NCBI RefSeq assembly: GCF_036231355.1
Contig: NZ_CP109496.1
Span: 868,001-932,000, forward strand
Reading direction: 5' to 3'
Source of the DNA: Streptomyces sp. NBC_01431
GTDB lineage: Bacteria > Actinomycetota > Actinomycetes > Streptomycetales > Streptomycetaceae
DNA: 64,000 nt
Below are positions 51,195-58,566 of the stretch, piece by piece. The translations under genes and the position numbers were made by a program. The notes under the pieces were generated by a model. It was not told the DNA's origin. It made no database searches and was given only the letters and a program-made list of their open reading frames with translations. Within the stretch, counting starts at the first letter, position 1. Every line of letters begins with the position of its first letter.

Positions 51195-52358
51195 ATGATC
51201 CGGTTCGAGCAGGTCAGCAAGGTCTACCCGGACGGCACCACCGCCGTCGACGATCTGTCCTTCGAGGTCACCGAAGGCGAACTGGTCACCCTCGTCGGCC
51301 CGTCCGGCTGCGGCAAGACCACCACGATGATGATGGTGAACCGGCTCATCGAGCCGACCTCCGGCCGGATCCTGGTGGAGGGTGAGGACATCGCCACGCT
51401 CGATCCGGTGAAGCTGCGCCGGAGGATCGGTTACGTCATCCAGCAGGTCGGGCTCTTCCCGCACCGCACCGTCCTCGACAACACCGCCACCGTCCCGGCG
51501 CTGGTCGGCTGGAAGCGGGCCAGGGCACGGGCGCGGGCGGCCGAGCTGCTCGACCTCGTCGGCCTCGACCCGGCGACGTACGGGCCGCGCTACCCCGCGC
51601 AGCTCTCGGGTGGCCAGCGACAGCGCGTGGGGGTCGCGCGGGCGCTGGCCGCGGACCCGCCGGTCCTTCTGATGGACGAGCCGTTCGGCGCGGTCGACCC
51701 CGTGGTGCGCGAGCGGCTGCAGAACGAGTTCCTCGGCCTTCAGGCGACGGTACGCAAGACGGTGCTCCTGGTCACCCATGACATCGAGGAGGCGGTGCGG
51801 ATGGGCGACCGCATGGCGGTGTACGGGAGTGGGCGCATCGAGCAGTTCGACACCCCGGCCTCGGTGCTCGGCGCGCCGTCCACGTCGTACGTCGCCCAAT
51901 TCGTGGGATCCGACCGGGGGTTGAAGCGATTGTCGGTGACGTCGGTGGAGCCGGACGATCTGGAGCAGCCGCCGGTCGTCCGGCTCGGCGAGCCAGTCGG
52001 GCCCGCCGCGGCCCGGCTGCGTCAGGAGGGCGCGCGCTGGGCGGTGGTGCTCAGCGACTCGGGCGAACTGCACGGCTGGGTCGGGGTGGACGAGCTTTCG
52101 CTGGCCGGCGCGGGGTCGGTCGCCGATCTGGCCCGGCGCATGGACGCGTGGGTGACGGTCGGGGCCCCGCTCAAGCAGGCCTTCAGCGAGATGCTCCAGT
52201 ACGACGCGGGCTGGGTGGCCGTCCTGGACGGGGCTCGGTTCCTCGGCGTCCTGACCCCGGCGAAGCTCCACGAGGCGCTGCGGCGCTCGGTCGACGCGGA
52301 TGCGCTGGGAGTGGCGCGGGGGGAGGTCGAGTTCAACTCGATCGCGGATCCCCCGTGA
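51195..52358 (+). CDS. Osmolyte ABC transporter ATPase (OpuC/ProV-like) with CBS-like tail
   Basis: 387 aa. Walker A GPSGCGKTT, IQQVGLFPHRTV Q-loop, signature LSGGQRQR, Walker B LLMDEPFGAVD and LLVTHDIEEA. The C-terminal ~130 residues hold two CBS-like repeats (LHGWVGVDELSL, WVAVLDGARFLGVLTP), as in ATPases of glycine betaine/carnitine/choline importers. TAGCGT lies only 6 nt before the ATG, consistent with a leaderless transcript; there is no good ribosome-binding site. Its permease partners are convergent. Confidence 0.85.
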   Translation: MIRFEQVSKVYPDGTTAVDDLSFEVTEGELVTLVGPSGCGKTTTMMMVNRLIEPTSGRILVEGEDIATLDPVKLRRRIGYVIQQVGLFPHRTVLDNTATVPALVGWKRARARARAAELLDLVGLDPATYGPRYPAQLSGGQRQRVGVARALAADPPVLLMDEPFGAVDPVVRERLQNEFLGLQATVRKTVLLVTHDIEEAVRMGDRMAVYGSGRIEQFDTPASVLGAPSTSYVAQFVGSDRGLKRLSVTSVEPDDLEQPPVVRLGEPVGPAAARLRQEGARWAVVLSDSGELHGWVGVDELSLAGAGSVADLARRMDAWVTVGAPLKQAFSEMLQYDAGWVAVLDGARFLGVLTPAKLHEALRRSVDADALGVARGEVEFNSIADPP

Positions 52359-52415
52359 CCGGCTGCGCCCCTCGAACCCCCTCGCCGACCGGCACCCACA
52401 CCGCGCAGGATGTTC

Positions 52416-52444
52416 TCAACTCCACGACGCAGGAGCGGAGTTGA
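52416..52444. terminator. Weak inverted repeat between convergent genes
   Basis: TCAACTCC (52416-52423) and GGAGTTGA (52437-52444) are 13 nt apart in the 89-bp convergent gap. An 8-bp stem: possible shared terminator. Confidence 0.4.
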
Positions 52445-52447
52445 CGC

Positions 52448-53386
52448 TCAGAGCAGGCCCTTGGACTTCAGGTAGGTCCTGGCCACGTCCTCGGGCAGCC
52501 GTCGCCAGCTGTCCACCTGCTCGTTCAGAGAGGCGAGGTCGGCGGTGGTGAGCACCGCGTTGAGCCGGCCCAGCGCGCCCGTCACCCCCGCACTGCCCGC
52601 CCGCGCGCGGTTCACCACCGGAACGATGTAGTCCGCGTTCTGGAGGTGCTTGTCGTCGGCGAGCAGCACCAGGCCGAAGCCGGCGAGCGTGGCATCCGTC
52701 GTGGTGGTCAGGACCATCTGGTCCTGACCGCTCTGGACGGCCTGCTTGGCCTGTGTGGTGCCGACGCCCTTGGGGTCGACGGCGGTGATGTCGATGCCGT
52801 ACGCCTTCTTCAACCCCGGTTCGCAGTAAGGGCGTTGGACGCACTCGTCGCCCGCCGCCAGCCGCACCGGGAGCTTCGCCGCGCCGAGGTCGCTGAGCGT
52901 CTTGAGCCGGTGCTCGCGCGCATGGGCCGCCGCGACGGCGAACGCGTTCTGGTCCACCGCCCGGCCCGGGTCCAGGGTCGTGAGGCCGCGCGGTGCGGCC
53001 AGGGCGCGCAGCGCCGTCATCGTGCGGGCGAGGTCCGGTGAGCCGACGGGAGGCGCGTCAACGCCGTGGGTCTTGGCGTTCAGCCAGTCCGCGAAGGTCG
53101 CCGCGTACTCGGGCACGACGTCGATCTGGCCGCTCTCCAGGGCGGGTTCGTAGATCTCGCGGTTGGTGACCGACAGGATCTTCGTGCCGTAGCCCGCCTT
53201 GCCGAGGAGCAGGACGTACATCTGGGCCAGCAGGTCGCTCTCGGTGAATCCGGCCGTGCCGATCGTCAGGTGCTTGCTGTCGCCGGGCGGCGCGGTGACC
53301 GCGCCCTGCTTCTCCAGGCTCGGCCCGGTGGTACAGGCGCCGGCAGCCGTCAGGGCCAGAGCCGCGAGCAGCAGGCGCGCCCTCAC
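52448..53386 (-). CDS. Glycine betaine/choline-type substrate-binding lipoprotein
   Basis: 312 aa OpuAC/OpuCC-type. Short signal with Cys lipobox (LTAAGAC, Cys about 18). Family motifs: LTIGTAGFTESDLLAQMY, SGQIDVVPEYAATFADWL and QSGQDQMVLTTTTDA. It binds a quaternary amine osmolyte or related solute outside the membrane for the two adjacent permeases. GTG 53386 overlaps the permease stop by 4 nt. Confidence 0.85.
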   Translation of the reverse strand: MRARLLLAALALTAAGACTTGPSLEKQGAVTAPPGDSKHLTIGTAGFTESDLLAQMYVLLLGKAGYGTKILSVTNREIYEPALESGQIDVVPEYAATFADWLNAKTHGVDAPPVGSPDLARTMTALRALAAPRGLTTLDPGRAVDQNAFAVAAAHAREHRLKTLSDLGAAKLPVRLAAGDECVQRPYCEPGLKKAYGIDITAVDPKGVGTTQAKQAVQSGQDQMVLTTTTDATLAGFGLVLLADDKHLQNADYIVPVVNRARAGSAGVTGALGRLNAVLTTADLASLNEQVDSWRRLPEDVARTYLKSKGLL

Positions 53387-54057
53387 CCCGGTCCGCCCCT
53401 CGCCCACTGCGGGGCGAACCGCTGGACCGCCTCGAAGACCGCCTCCACGATCAGTGCGAACACGGCCACGAGTACGGCGCCCGCGACCACTTGGGGGGTC
53501 GAGGCGAGATTGAAGCCCGCCGTGATGATCCTGCCGAGCCCGCCGCCGCCCGCGAGGGCCGCGAGCGTGGCGGTCGCGACGAGCTGCACGGCGGCGATCC
53601 GCACCCCGGTGAGGATCAGCGGCAGGGCGAGGGGGAGCTCGACGCGGAGCAGGAGTTGGCGTCCGGTCATGCCCATGCCCCGGGCGGCGCGCACCACATC
53701 GCGGTTGACCTCGCGCATCCCGACGTAGGCGTTGGTCAGCAGGGGCGGTACCGCGAAGAGGATCAGCGCGACGATGGTCGGCCACTCGCCGTGCCCGCCG
53801 AGCGGGGTCAGCAGGAGCAGCACGAGGACGGCGAAGGTGGGTACGGCCCGGCCGATGTTGGAGAGGTTGACGGCGAGCGCGCCACCCTTGCCGAGGTGGC
53901 CGAGCACCAGGGCCACGGGCAGCGCGATCAGACAGCTCAGCACGAGGCACACCGCGGTGAGCCAGAGGTGTTCGCCGAGCCGGTGCCAGATGCCGTTCTC
54001 GCCCGACCAGTGGGCGGCCGAGGTGAGCCACGACCAGGCGTCGGACAGCGTGGTCAT
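53383..54057 (-). CDS. Osmolyte ABC permease, second
   Basis: 224 aa, about five to six membrane helices, OpuCB/OpuCD family: SNIGRAVPTFAVLVLLL, NAYVGMREVNRDVVRAARGMGMT (coupling-loop region) and LAGGGGLGRIITAGF. ATG overlaps the upstream permease stop (ATGA). Confidence 0.87.
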   Translation of the reverse strand: MTTLSDAWSWLTSAAHWSGENGIWHRLGEHLWLTAVCLVLSCLIALPVALVLGHLGKGGALAVNLSNIGRAVPTFAVLVLLLLTPLGGHGEWPTIVALILFAVPPLLTNAYVGMREVNRDVVRAARGMGMTGRQLLLRVELPLALPLILTGVRIAAVQLVATATLAALAGGGGLGRIITAGFNLASTPQVVAGAVLVAVFALIVEAVFEAVQRFAPQWARGGPG

Positions 54058-54755
54058 GATCCTGCCGCCCTCGTCCACGGGGTCAGCAGCCGCTGGATGC
54101 CGAGCAGCAGCAGATCGGCGGCCACGGCGATCACCACGCACAGCACGGAGGCGGTGAGCACCTGCGCCTTGAAGTAGGTGTTCATCCCCGCGTAGATCAG
54201 GTTGCCGAGGCCGCCGTAGCCGACGATGGCGCCGACGGTCACCAGGGAGACCGCGGAGACGGTGGCGATCCGCAGTCCGGCCATGGCGGCGGGCAGCGCG
54301 AGCGGGAGTTCCACGGCCAGGAGCAGCCGGAACGGTCCGTATCCCATGCCGCGCGCCGCCTGCCGGGTGTCCTCGGGGACGGCCCGCAGCCCGGCCAGGA
54401 TGTTCCGTACCAGCAGGGTCAGCGAATACAGCACGAGGCCCGCGATGACGATGGACGCGGAGAGCCCGTACAGCGGGAGCAGCAGCGAGAACATGGCCAG
54501 GGACGGGATGGTGTACAGGACCGTGGTCACACCGAGTACGGGTCCCGCGGCCCAGTGCCAGCGGCGGGCCGCGACGGCCAGGGGCACGGCGATGAGCAGG
54601 CCGAGCAGGACGGAGACCGCCGTGAGCCTCAGGTGCTGGAGGACGGCGGCCCAGAGGATCTCGCCGCGGGAGGAGAGGTAGGCGCCGCAGATCCAGTCGT
54701 TGCGCGCAAGGCAGTCGTCAGGGGGCGCGGTCACCCGTTCATTGGAGCCCGGCAC
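54054..54755 (-). CDS. Osmolyte ABC permease, first
   Basis: 233 aa, OpuCB-type: VLYTIPSLAMFSLLLPL, VRNILAGLRAVPEDTRQAARGMGYG (coupling loop) and VGYGGLGNLIYAGMNTY. Paralogous to the next permease. GTG 54755 or GTG 54734 are possible starts with weak ribosome-binding sites. First gene of the three-gene minus operon. Confidence 0.85.
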   Translation of the reverse strand: MPGSNERVTAPPDDCLARNDWICGAYLSSRGEILWAAVLQHLRLTAVSVLLGLLIAVPLAVAARRWHWAAGPVLGVTTVLYTIPSLAMFSLLLPLYGLSASIVIAGLVLYSLTLLVRNILAGLRAVPEDTRQAARGMGYGPFRLLLAVELPLALPAAMAGLRIATVSAVSLVTVGAIVGYGGLGNLIYAGMNTYFKAQVLTASVLCVVIAVAADLLLLGIQRLLTPWTRAAGS

Positions 54756-54920
54756 GGGCGGCGCCCGCGCGGGCTGGTGGGCTGTTCGGGCGTAGGGCGC
54801 ACGGCGCTCTCACCCGCTCGCGTTGTGGTCATGTGGCGAAGGGGGGACGCTTGAGGTATGTGCGGCCGGGAGCCACCGGTGCGTCCACACCACCCGCCCG
54901 GTCGGGAAGGGGTGAGTTCC

Positions 54921-55211
54921 GTGCGGGTGATGTTGCGGGCCGAACTGGACACCGAGAAGGGCAACGAGGCCATTCGGAACGGGTCCTTGCAGAAGACGAT
55001 GCAGTCCGCTCTGGAGGCACTGCGGCCGGAGGCCGCCTACTTCGGCGCCAACAACGGCTGCCGTACGGCGTACATCGTTTTCGACCTGGCCGACCCGTCC
55101 CAGATTCCGAAGGTCGCCGAGCCGTTCTTCATGGAGATGGGCGCCAAGATCTCCATCGACCCCGTCATGAACGGCGAGGACCTGGAGAAGGGCCTGTCGG
55201 CCCTCGGCTGA
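54921..55211 (+). CDS. Conserved small protein, DUF3303-like
   Basis: 96 aa, alpha/beta: RVMLRAELDTEKGNEAI strand-helix, AAYFGANNGCRTAYIVFDLAD strand pair and FFMEMGAKISIDPVMNGEDL. The fold resembles small ferredoxin-like dimeric alpha-beta barrels (DUF3303-type), but I am not sure. GTG 54921 fits AAGGGG upstream; GTG 54912 is too close. Function unknown. Confidence 0.65.
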   Translation: MRVMLRAELDTEKGNEAIRNGSLQKTMQSALEALRPEAAYFGANNGCRTAYIVFDLADPSQIPKVAEPFFMEMGAKISIDPVMNGEDLEKGLSALG

Positions 55212-55239
55212 CCCTGTCGCCACCTGGCATTCCCCGGGC

Positions 55240-55258
55240 CGGGCCGACGGACGGCCCG
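55240..55258. terminator. Hairpin between convergent genes
   Basis: CGGGCCG and CGGCCCG flank ACGGA (7-bp stem, 5-nt loop), 29 nt after the plus-strand stop and 12 nt before the minus-strand stop. Confidence 0.55.
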
Positions 55259-55270
55259 ACCCGGTCCGGC

Positions 55271-58200
55271 TCAGAACTCCGCGTCGCAGCATCCGTCGCG
55301 GCGCATCAGGCGTCCCACTTCGAGCCAGTCGTGTGTTGTTGCCGCGTGCCGCTCGTGCGGCTGGAAGGCGGCCACCAGATCGGCGGTCGAGTACGGCACA
55401 CCTCCCCTGAGCACGGCCGTCGTCCGCACCAGGGTGTCGAAGTCCGTGAACGGGTCGCCGTCGACCAGGGTGAGGTCGGCGAGCTTGCCGCGCTCGACCG
55501 TGCCGAGGTCCCTGTCGAGCCCGAACAGCCGCGCAGGCAGGACCGTCGCGGTGCGCAGGGTCGCGGCCGGGGAGAGGCCGCCCAGGTGGAGGGCGCGCAG
55601 GCTCAGATGGAGGGAGAGCCCGACAGGGACGAGGGGCTGGTCCGTGCCCAGCGCCACCAGGCCGCCCGCTTCGAGGACCCGGCGGTAGACGTCGGTCTCG
55701 GTGCGCAGGGTGGCCAGCTGCGCGGGGGTCGGCGGGGTGCTCGCCGACTGCCGCACGACAGCCGTGTCCCACGGCGGCATCACGGCGGTGACCCGGGGGT
55801 CCTCGGCGAGAGCGGGGTCCGCGCCGACCAGCGGCGCGGAGGTGAACGGGGTCACGATGAGCGCGAAGTTGATCCCCGCCGCGGTGTAGATCTCCAGAAC
55901 GTCCTCGTAGGAGTGACCGGTCGCGCTGGTCGCATGCCCGAACTCGGCGCGCTGGGTGGCTTGCAGATGGGTCGTCAGATCCTGGCCGACCTGGACTCCC
56001 GGCGACAGGAGATGGCTACCGGACCGCACTCCGAGCCGCTCGTGCGCGAAGCGAGCCGCCTGCTCCATGACCCAACTGGGCGCCCTTACATAGGTTTTGA
56101 CGAAGTCCCAGTCGAGGGCGGCGCCGCGTTCCAGGGAGCGCCGCAGGCCGTCCTCCGTGCGGTGGGCGCGGCCCATGCTGTAGGCGACGCGGGATCCGTC
56201 GAGCAGTTCCCCGGTGGTGAGGAGCCTGGGGCCGGCGAGCTGGCCGGTCGCCACCGCCTCGCGGATCCGGGCCTGTTCGTAGGCGAAGCCGCCGAGCGAG
56301 ACGGCGGTGGTGATCCCGTAGCTGAGCTGGCCGACGGTCTGGCGGCCACCGTAGGTGCTCTGCCAGGGATGGGTGTGGGTGTCCCACAGGCCGGGGACGA
56401 CGGTGCGGTCCGAGGCGTCCACGTAGCGCGCCGCGCCGCGCTTGCGGTGGGGTTCGACGGAGGCGATCCGTCCGCCGCGTACGACGATGTCCACGTCGTC
56501 CCGCACCGATTCGCCGGTGCCGTCCCAGAGCCGTCCGGCGTGCACCACGGTGTCGGCCGGTGCGGGCCTGCGCTGGTCGAGCGGTACGCGGACGGTGCGC
56601 GCGGTGCCGCCGGCGACGCCGATGAGCCGAAGCCGGGCGCCCGACAGGTAGAGCAGCGTCTTCGAGTCGCCGGACCAGGAAGGGTGGTCGGCCGGTTCGG
56701 TGGTGAGGGTGCGCGGCGGGCCCTGCGGGGTGCCGTCGGGGGCGACGGGCAGCAGGCACAGGGCGGATTCCACGACGACCGCCATCCAGCGGCCGTCGGG
56801 CGACCAGACGGGCCCCGAGTCGTAGCGGTCGGCGATGGAGACGTGCGGGGCCACGGCGTGCAGTCGGTCGGTGCCGGTGGTCGTGTCCACGACCCTGATG
56901 ACGTTGTAGCCCTCGCGGAAGCGCAGGTTGAGGCGGTTGCGGTCGCAGAGCGCGAGGTAGCGCCCGTCGGGTGACCAACTGGGCCGGCCGGGCAGGCCGC
57001 CGCCGCCCATCGGGGTCGCCAGGACGCGTTCCGCACCGCTGGCGAGGTCGCGGACGACGAGTCGGCCGGTCATGTCGATGGCCGCGAGCCGCTTCCCGTC
57101 CGGCGAGAGCGCCGGATGCACCCGGCCGCCGGTCGCCAGCGCGCTCTCGTCGCCGGTGGCCAGATCGTGCCGGTAGACGCCGAGCAGCCCGTCGCGGTCG
57201 TCGGCATACAGGAGGCAGTGGCCGTCGCGCGCCCAGACCGGTCCGAGCAGATAGCGGGTGGCGTCGGCCTGGCGCAGCCGCTGGGGCGGCGTGGTGCCCG
57301 ATGTGTCCGCGATCCAGAGCGAGTTGAGGGCGGCGAACGCGATGCGGGTGCCGTCGGGCGACAGCGCGGGCAGATGGATGCCGCGCACCGGACGCACCCG
57401 CTCCTCGCCGAGGTCGTACTCCTTGACCTGGTAGCGCGGCCGGTCGACGGGGAGCACGCCGTCGAAGGGCACGCTCGTGGCGTCCGCCGGATTCTCGGGG
57501 CGTACGAAGGTGAAGTGGCCGTCCACGGTGAGGAGCAGCTCGCCGTCGGGGGTCCAGCGCGGGGGTACGGGGGCGACATCCCCGGCGACCGGCACCGGCT
57601 TGCCGTCGACGACGAGCACGCAGGAGGCGTTGGGTGCGGCGGTGGTGCGCAGGTAGGCGAGACGGCGGCCGCCGGGGTCGACGGCCGGGGCCATGACCTG
57701 TGCGTTCCCGGTCTCGGTGTGCTCGGTGGTGACCGCGCCGGTGTCCTGGGCCGCGACCGCGGCGATGGTTTTGGCGTCCATGCCGAGCCCGAAGGGGGTG
57801 CTGAGGGCCGTTCCCCGCACGAACAGGATCCGCCGCCCGTCGGGCGACCAGGTGGGGTCGAAGTCCTCCCACGGGCCGTCCTGCAGGGGGCCGTCCTGGC
57901 CGGGGAGACCGGTCACGCGGGTCAACTGGCCGGTGCGCAGATCGAGTACGTGGATGCGGTACGGGCTGCCGGCCACCGGGTCGCCGCCCCGCTCGGAGGC
58001 GAAGGCGATGCGGGTGCCGTCGGGCGACCAGGCGGGCCCGCGGTCGTCCCAGGGCCCGTCGGTGCGCTGACGCACCTGCGATCCGTCGGGCCGCATGGTC
58101 CAGATGTGGTACCCACCGCCCTTGTAGGCGCAGAACGCGATGAGCGAGCCGTCCGGCGCGTGCACGGGCCGGGTGGGCTCAAGCCCGGCCGGCGTGAGGG

Positions 58201-58453
58201 GTTCGGCCTTGCCGCCGCCGCGCGGCAGCGACCACAGGACGTCCTGGACCTCGGCGATCAGCCGGTCTCCCGCGGGCGAAAGGCTCGCCGAGCCGTTGGT
58301 GGCGGCCGTGAAGGACAGCGAGAGACCGGTGCGCGATCCGGCCAGCGCGGGCACGGGGGCGACGGCGGTGACGGCCCCGGCCGCGCCCGCGGCGGCGAGC
58401 AGTTGGCGGCGGGAGAGGGAGAAGGCGGTGGCAGTGGTGTGGTCACGATCCAT
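55271..58453 (-). CDS. Tat-exported TolB-propeller/amidohydrolase fusion
   Basis: 1060 aa. Tat signal SRRQLLAAAGAAGAV with APVPALAG cleavage region. Residues ~45-650 carry many WSPDG-type blades (TolB/WD40-like propeller), and ~660-1060 an amidohydrolase domain: metal His pair THTHPW (about 705), GSHLLSP and HATSATGHSYED histidines, Asp in LGTDQPL. The C-terminal domain may hydrolyse peptides, amides or imides outside the cell. No strong ribosome-binding site; ATG 58453 chosen as it places the signal at the N-terminus. Confidence 0.82.
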   Translation of the reverse strand: MDRDHTTATAFSLSRRQLLAAAGAAGAVTAVAPVPALAGSRTGLSLSFTAATNGSASLSPAGDRLIAEVQDVLWSLPRGGGKAEPLTPAGLEPTRPVHAPDGSLIAFCAYKGGGYHIWTMRPDGSQVRQRTDGPWDDRGPAWSPDGTRIAFASERGGDPVAGSPYRIHVLDLRTGQLTRVTGLPGQDGPLQDGPWEDFDPTWSPDGRRILFVRGTALSTPFGLGMDAKTIAAVAAQDTGAVTTEHTETGNAQVMAPAVDPGGRRLAYLRTTAAPNASCVLVVDGKPVPVAGDVAPVPPRWTPDGELLLTVDGHFTFVRPENPADATSVPFDGVLPVDRPRYQVKEYDLGEERVRPVRGIHLPALSPDGTRIAFAALNSLWIADTSGTTPPQRLRQADATRYLLGPVWARDGHCLLYADDRDGLLGVYRHDLATGDESALATGGRVHPALSPDGKRLAAIDMTGRLVVRDLASGAERVLATPMGGGGLPGRPSWSPDGRYLALCDRNRLNLRFREGYNVIRVVDTTTGTDRLHAVAPHVSIADRYDSGPVWSPDGRWMAVVVESALCLLPVAPDGTPQGPPRTLTTEPADHPSWSGDSKTLLYLSGARLRLIGVAGGTARTVRVPLDQRRPAPADTVVHAGRLWDGTGESVRDDVDIVVRGGRIASVEPHRKRGAARYVDASDRTVVPGLWDTHTHPWQSTYGGRQTVGQLSYGITTAVSLGGFAYEQARIREAVATGQLAGPRLLTTGELLDGSRVAYSMGRAHRTEDGLRRSLERGAALDWDFVKTYVRAPSWVMEQAARFAHERLGVRSGSHLLSPGVQVGQDLTTHLQATQRAEFGHATSATGHSYEDVLEIYTAAGINFALIVTPFTSAPLVGADPALAEDPRVTAVMPPWDTAVVRQSASTPPTPAQLATLRTETDVYRRVLEAGGLVALGTDQPLVPVGLSLHLSLRALHLGGLSPAATLRTATVLPARLFGLDRDLGTVERGKLADLTLVDGDPFTDFDTLVRTTAVLRGGVPYSTADLVAAFQPHERHAATTHDWLEVGRLMRRDGCCDAEF

Positions 58454-58566
58454 GACACAGCACGCTCGCGCACCGTGCGCCGCAGGGGCAACACCGCCAT
58501 TCACGCCAAACGGGTACGACTGCCCCTCAACCCCCCTGATGAATCAGTGCCGTTGGGTGTCGGCTG

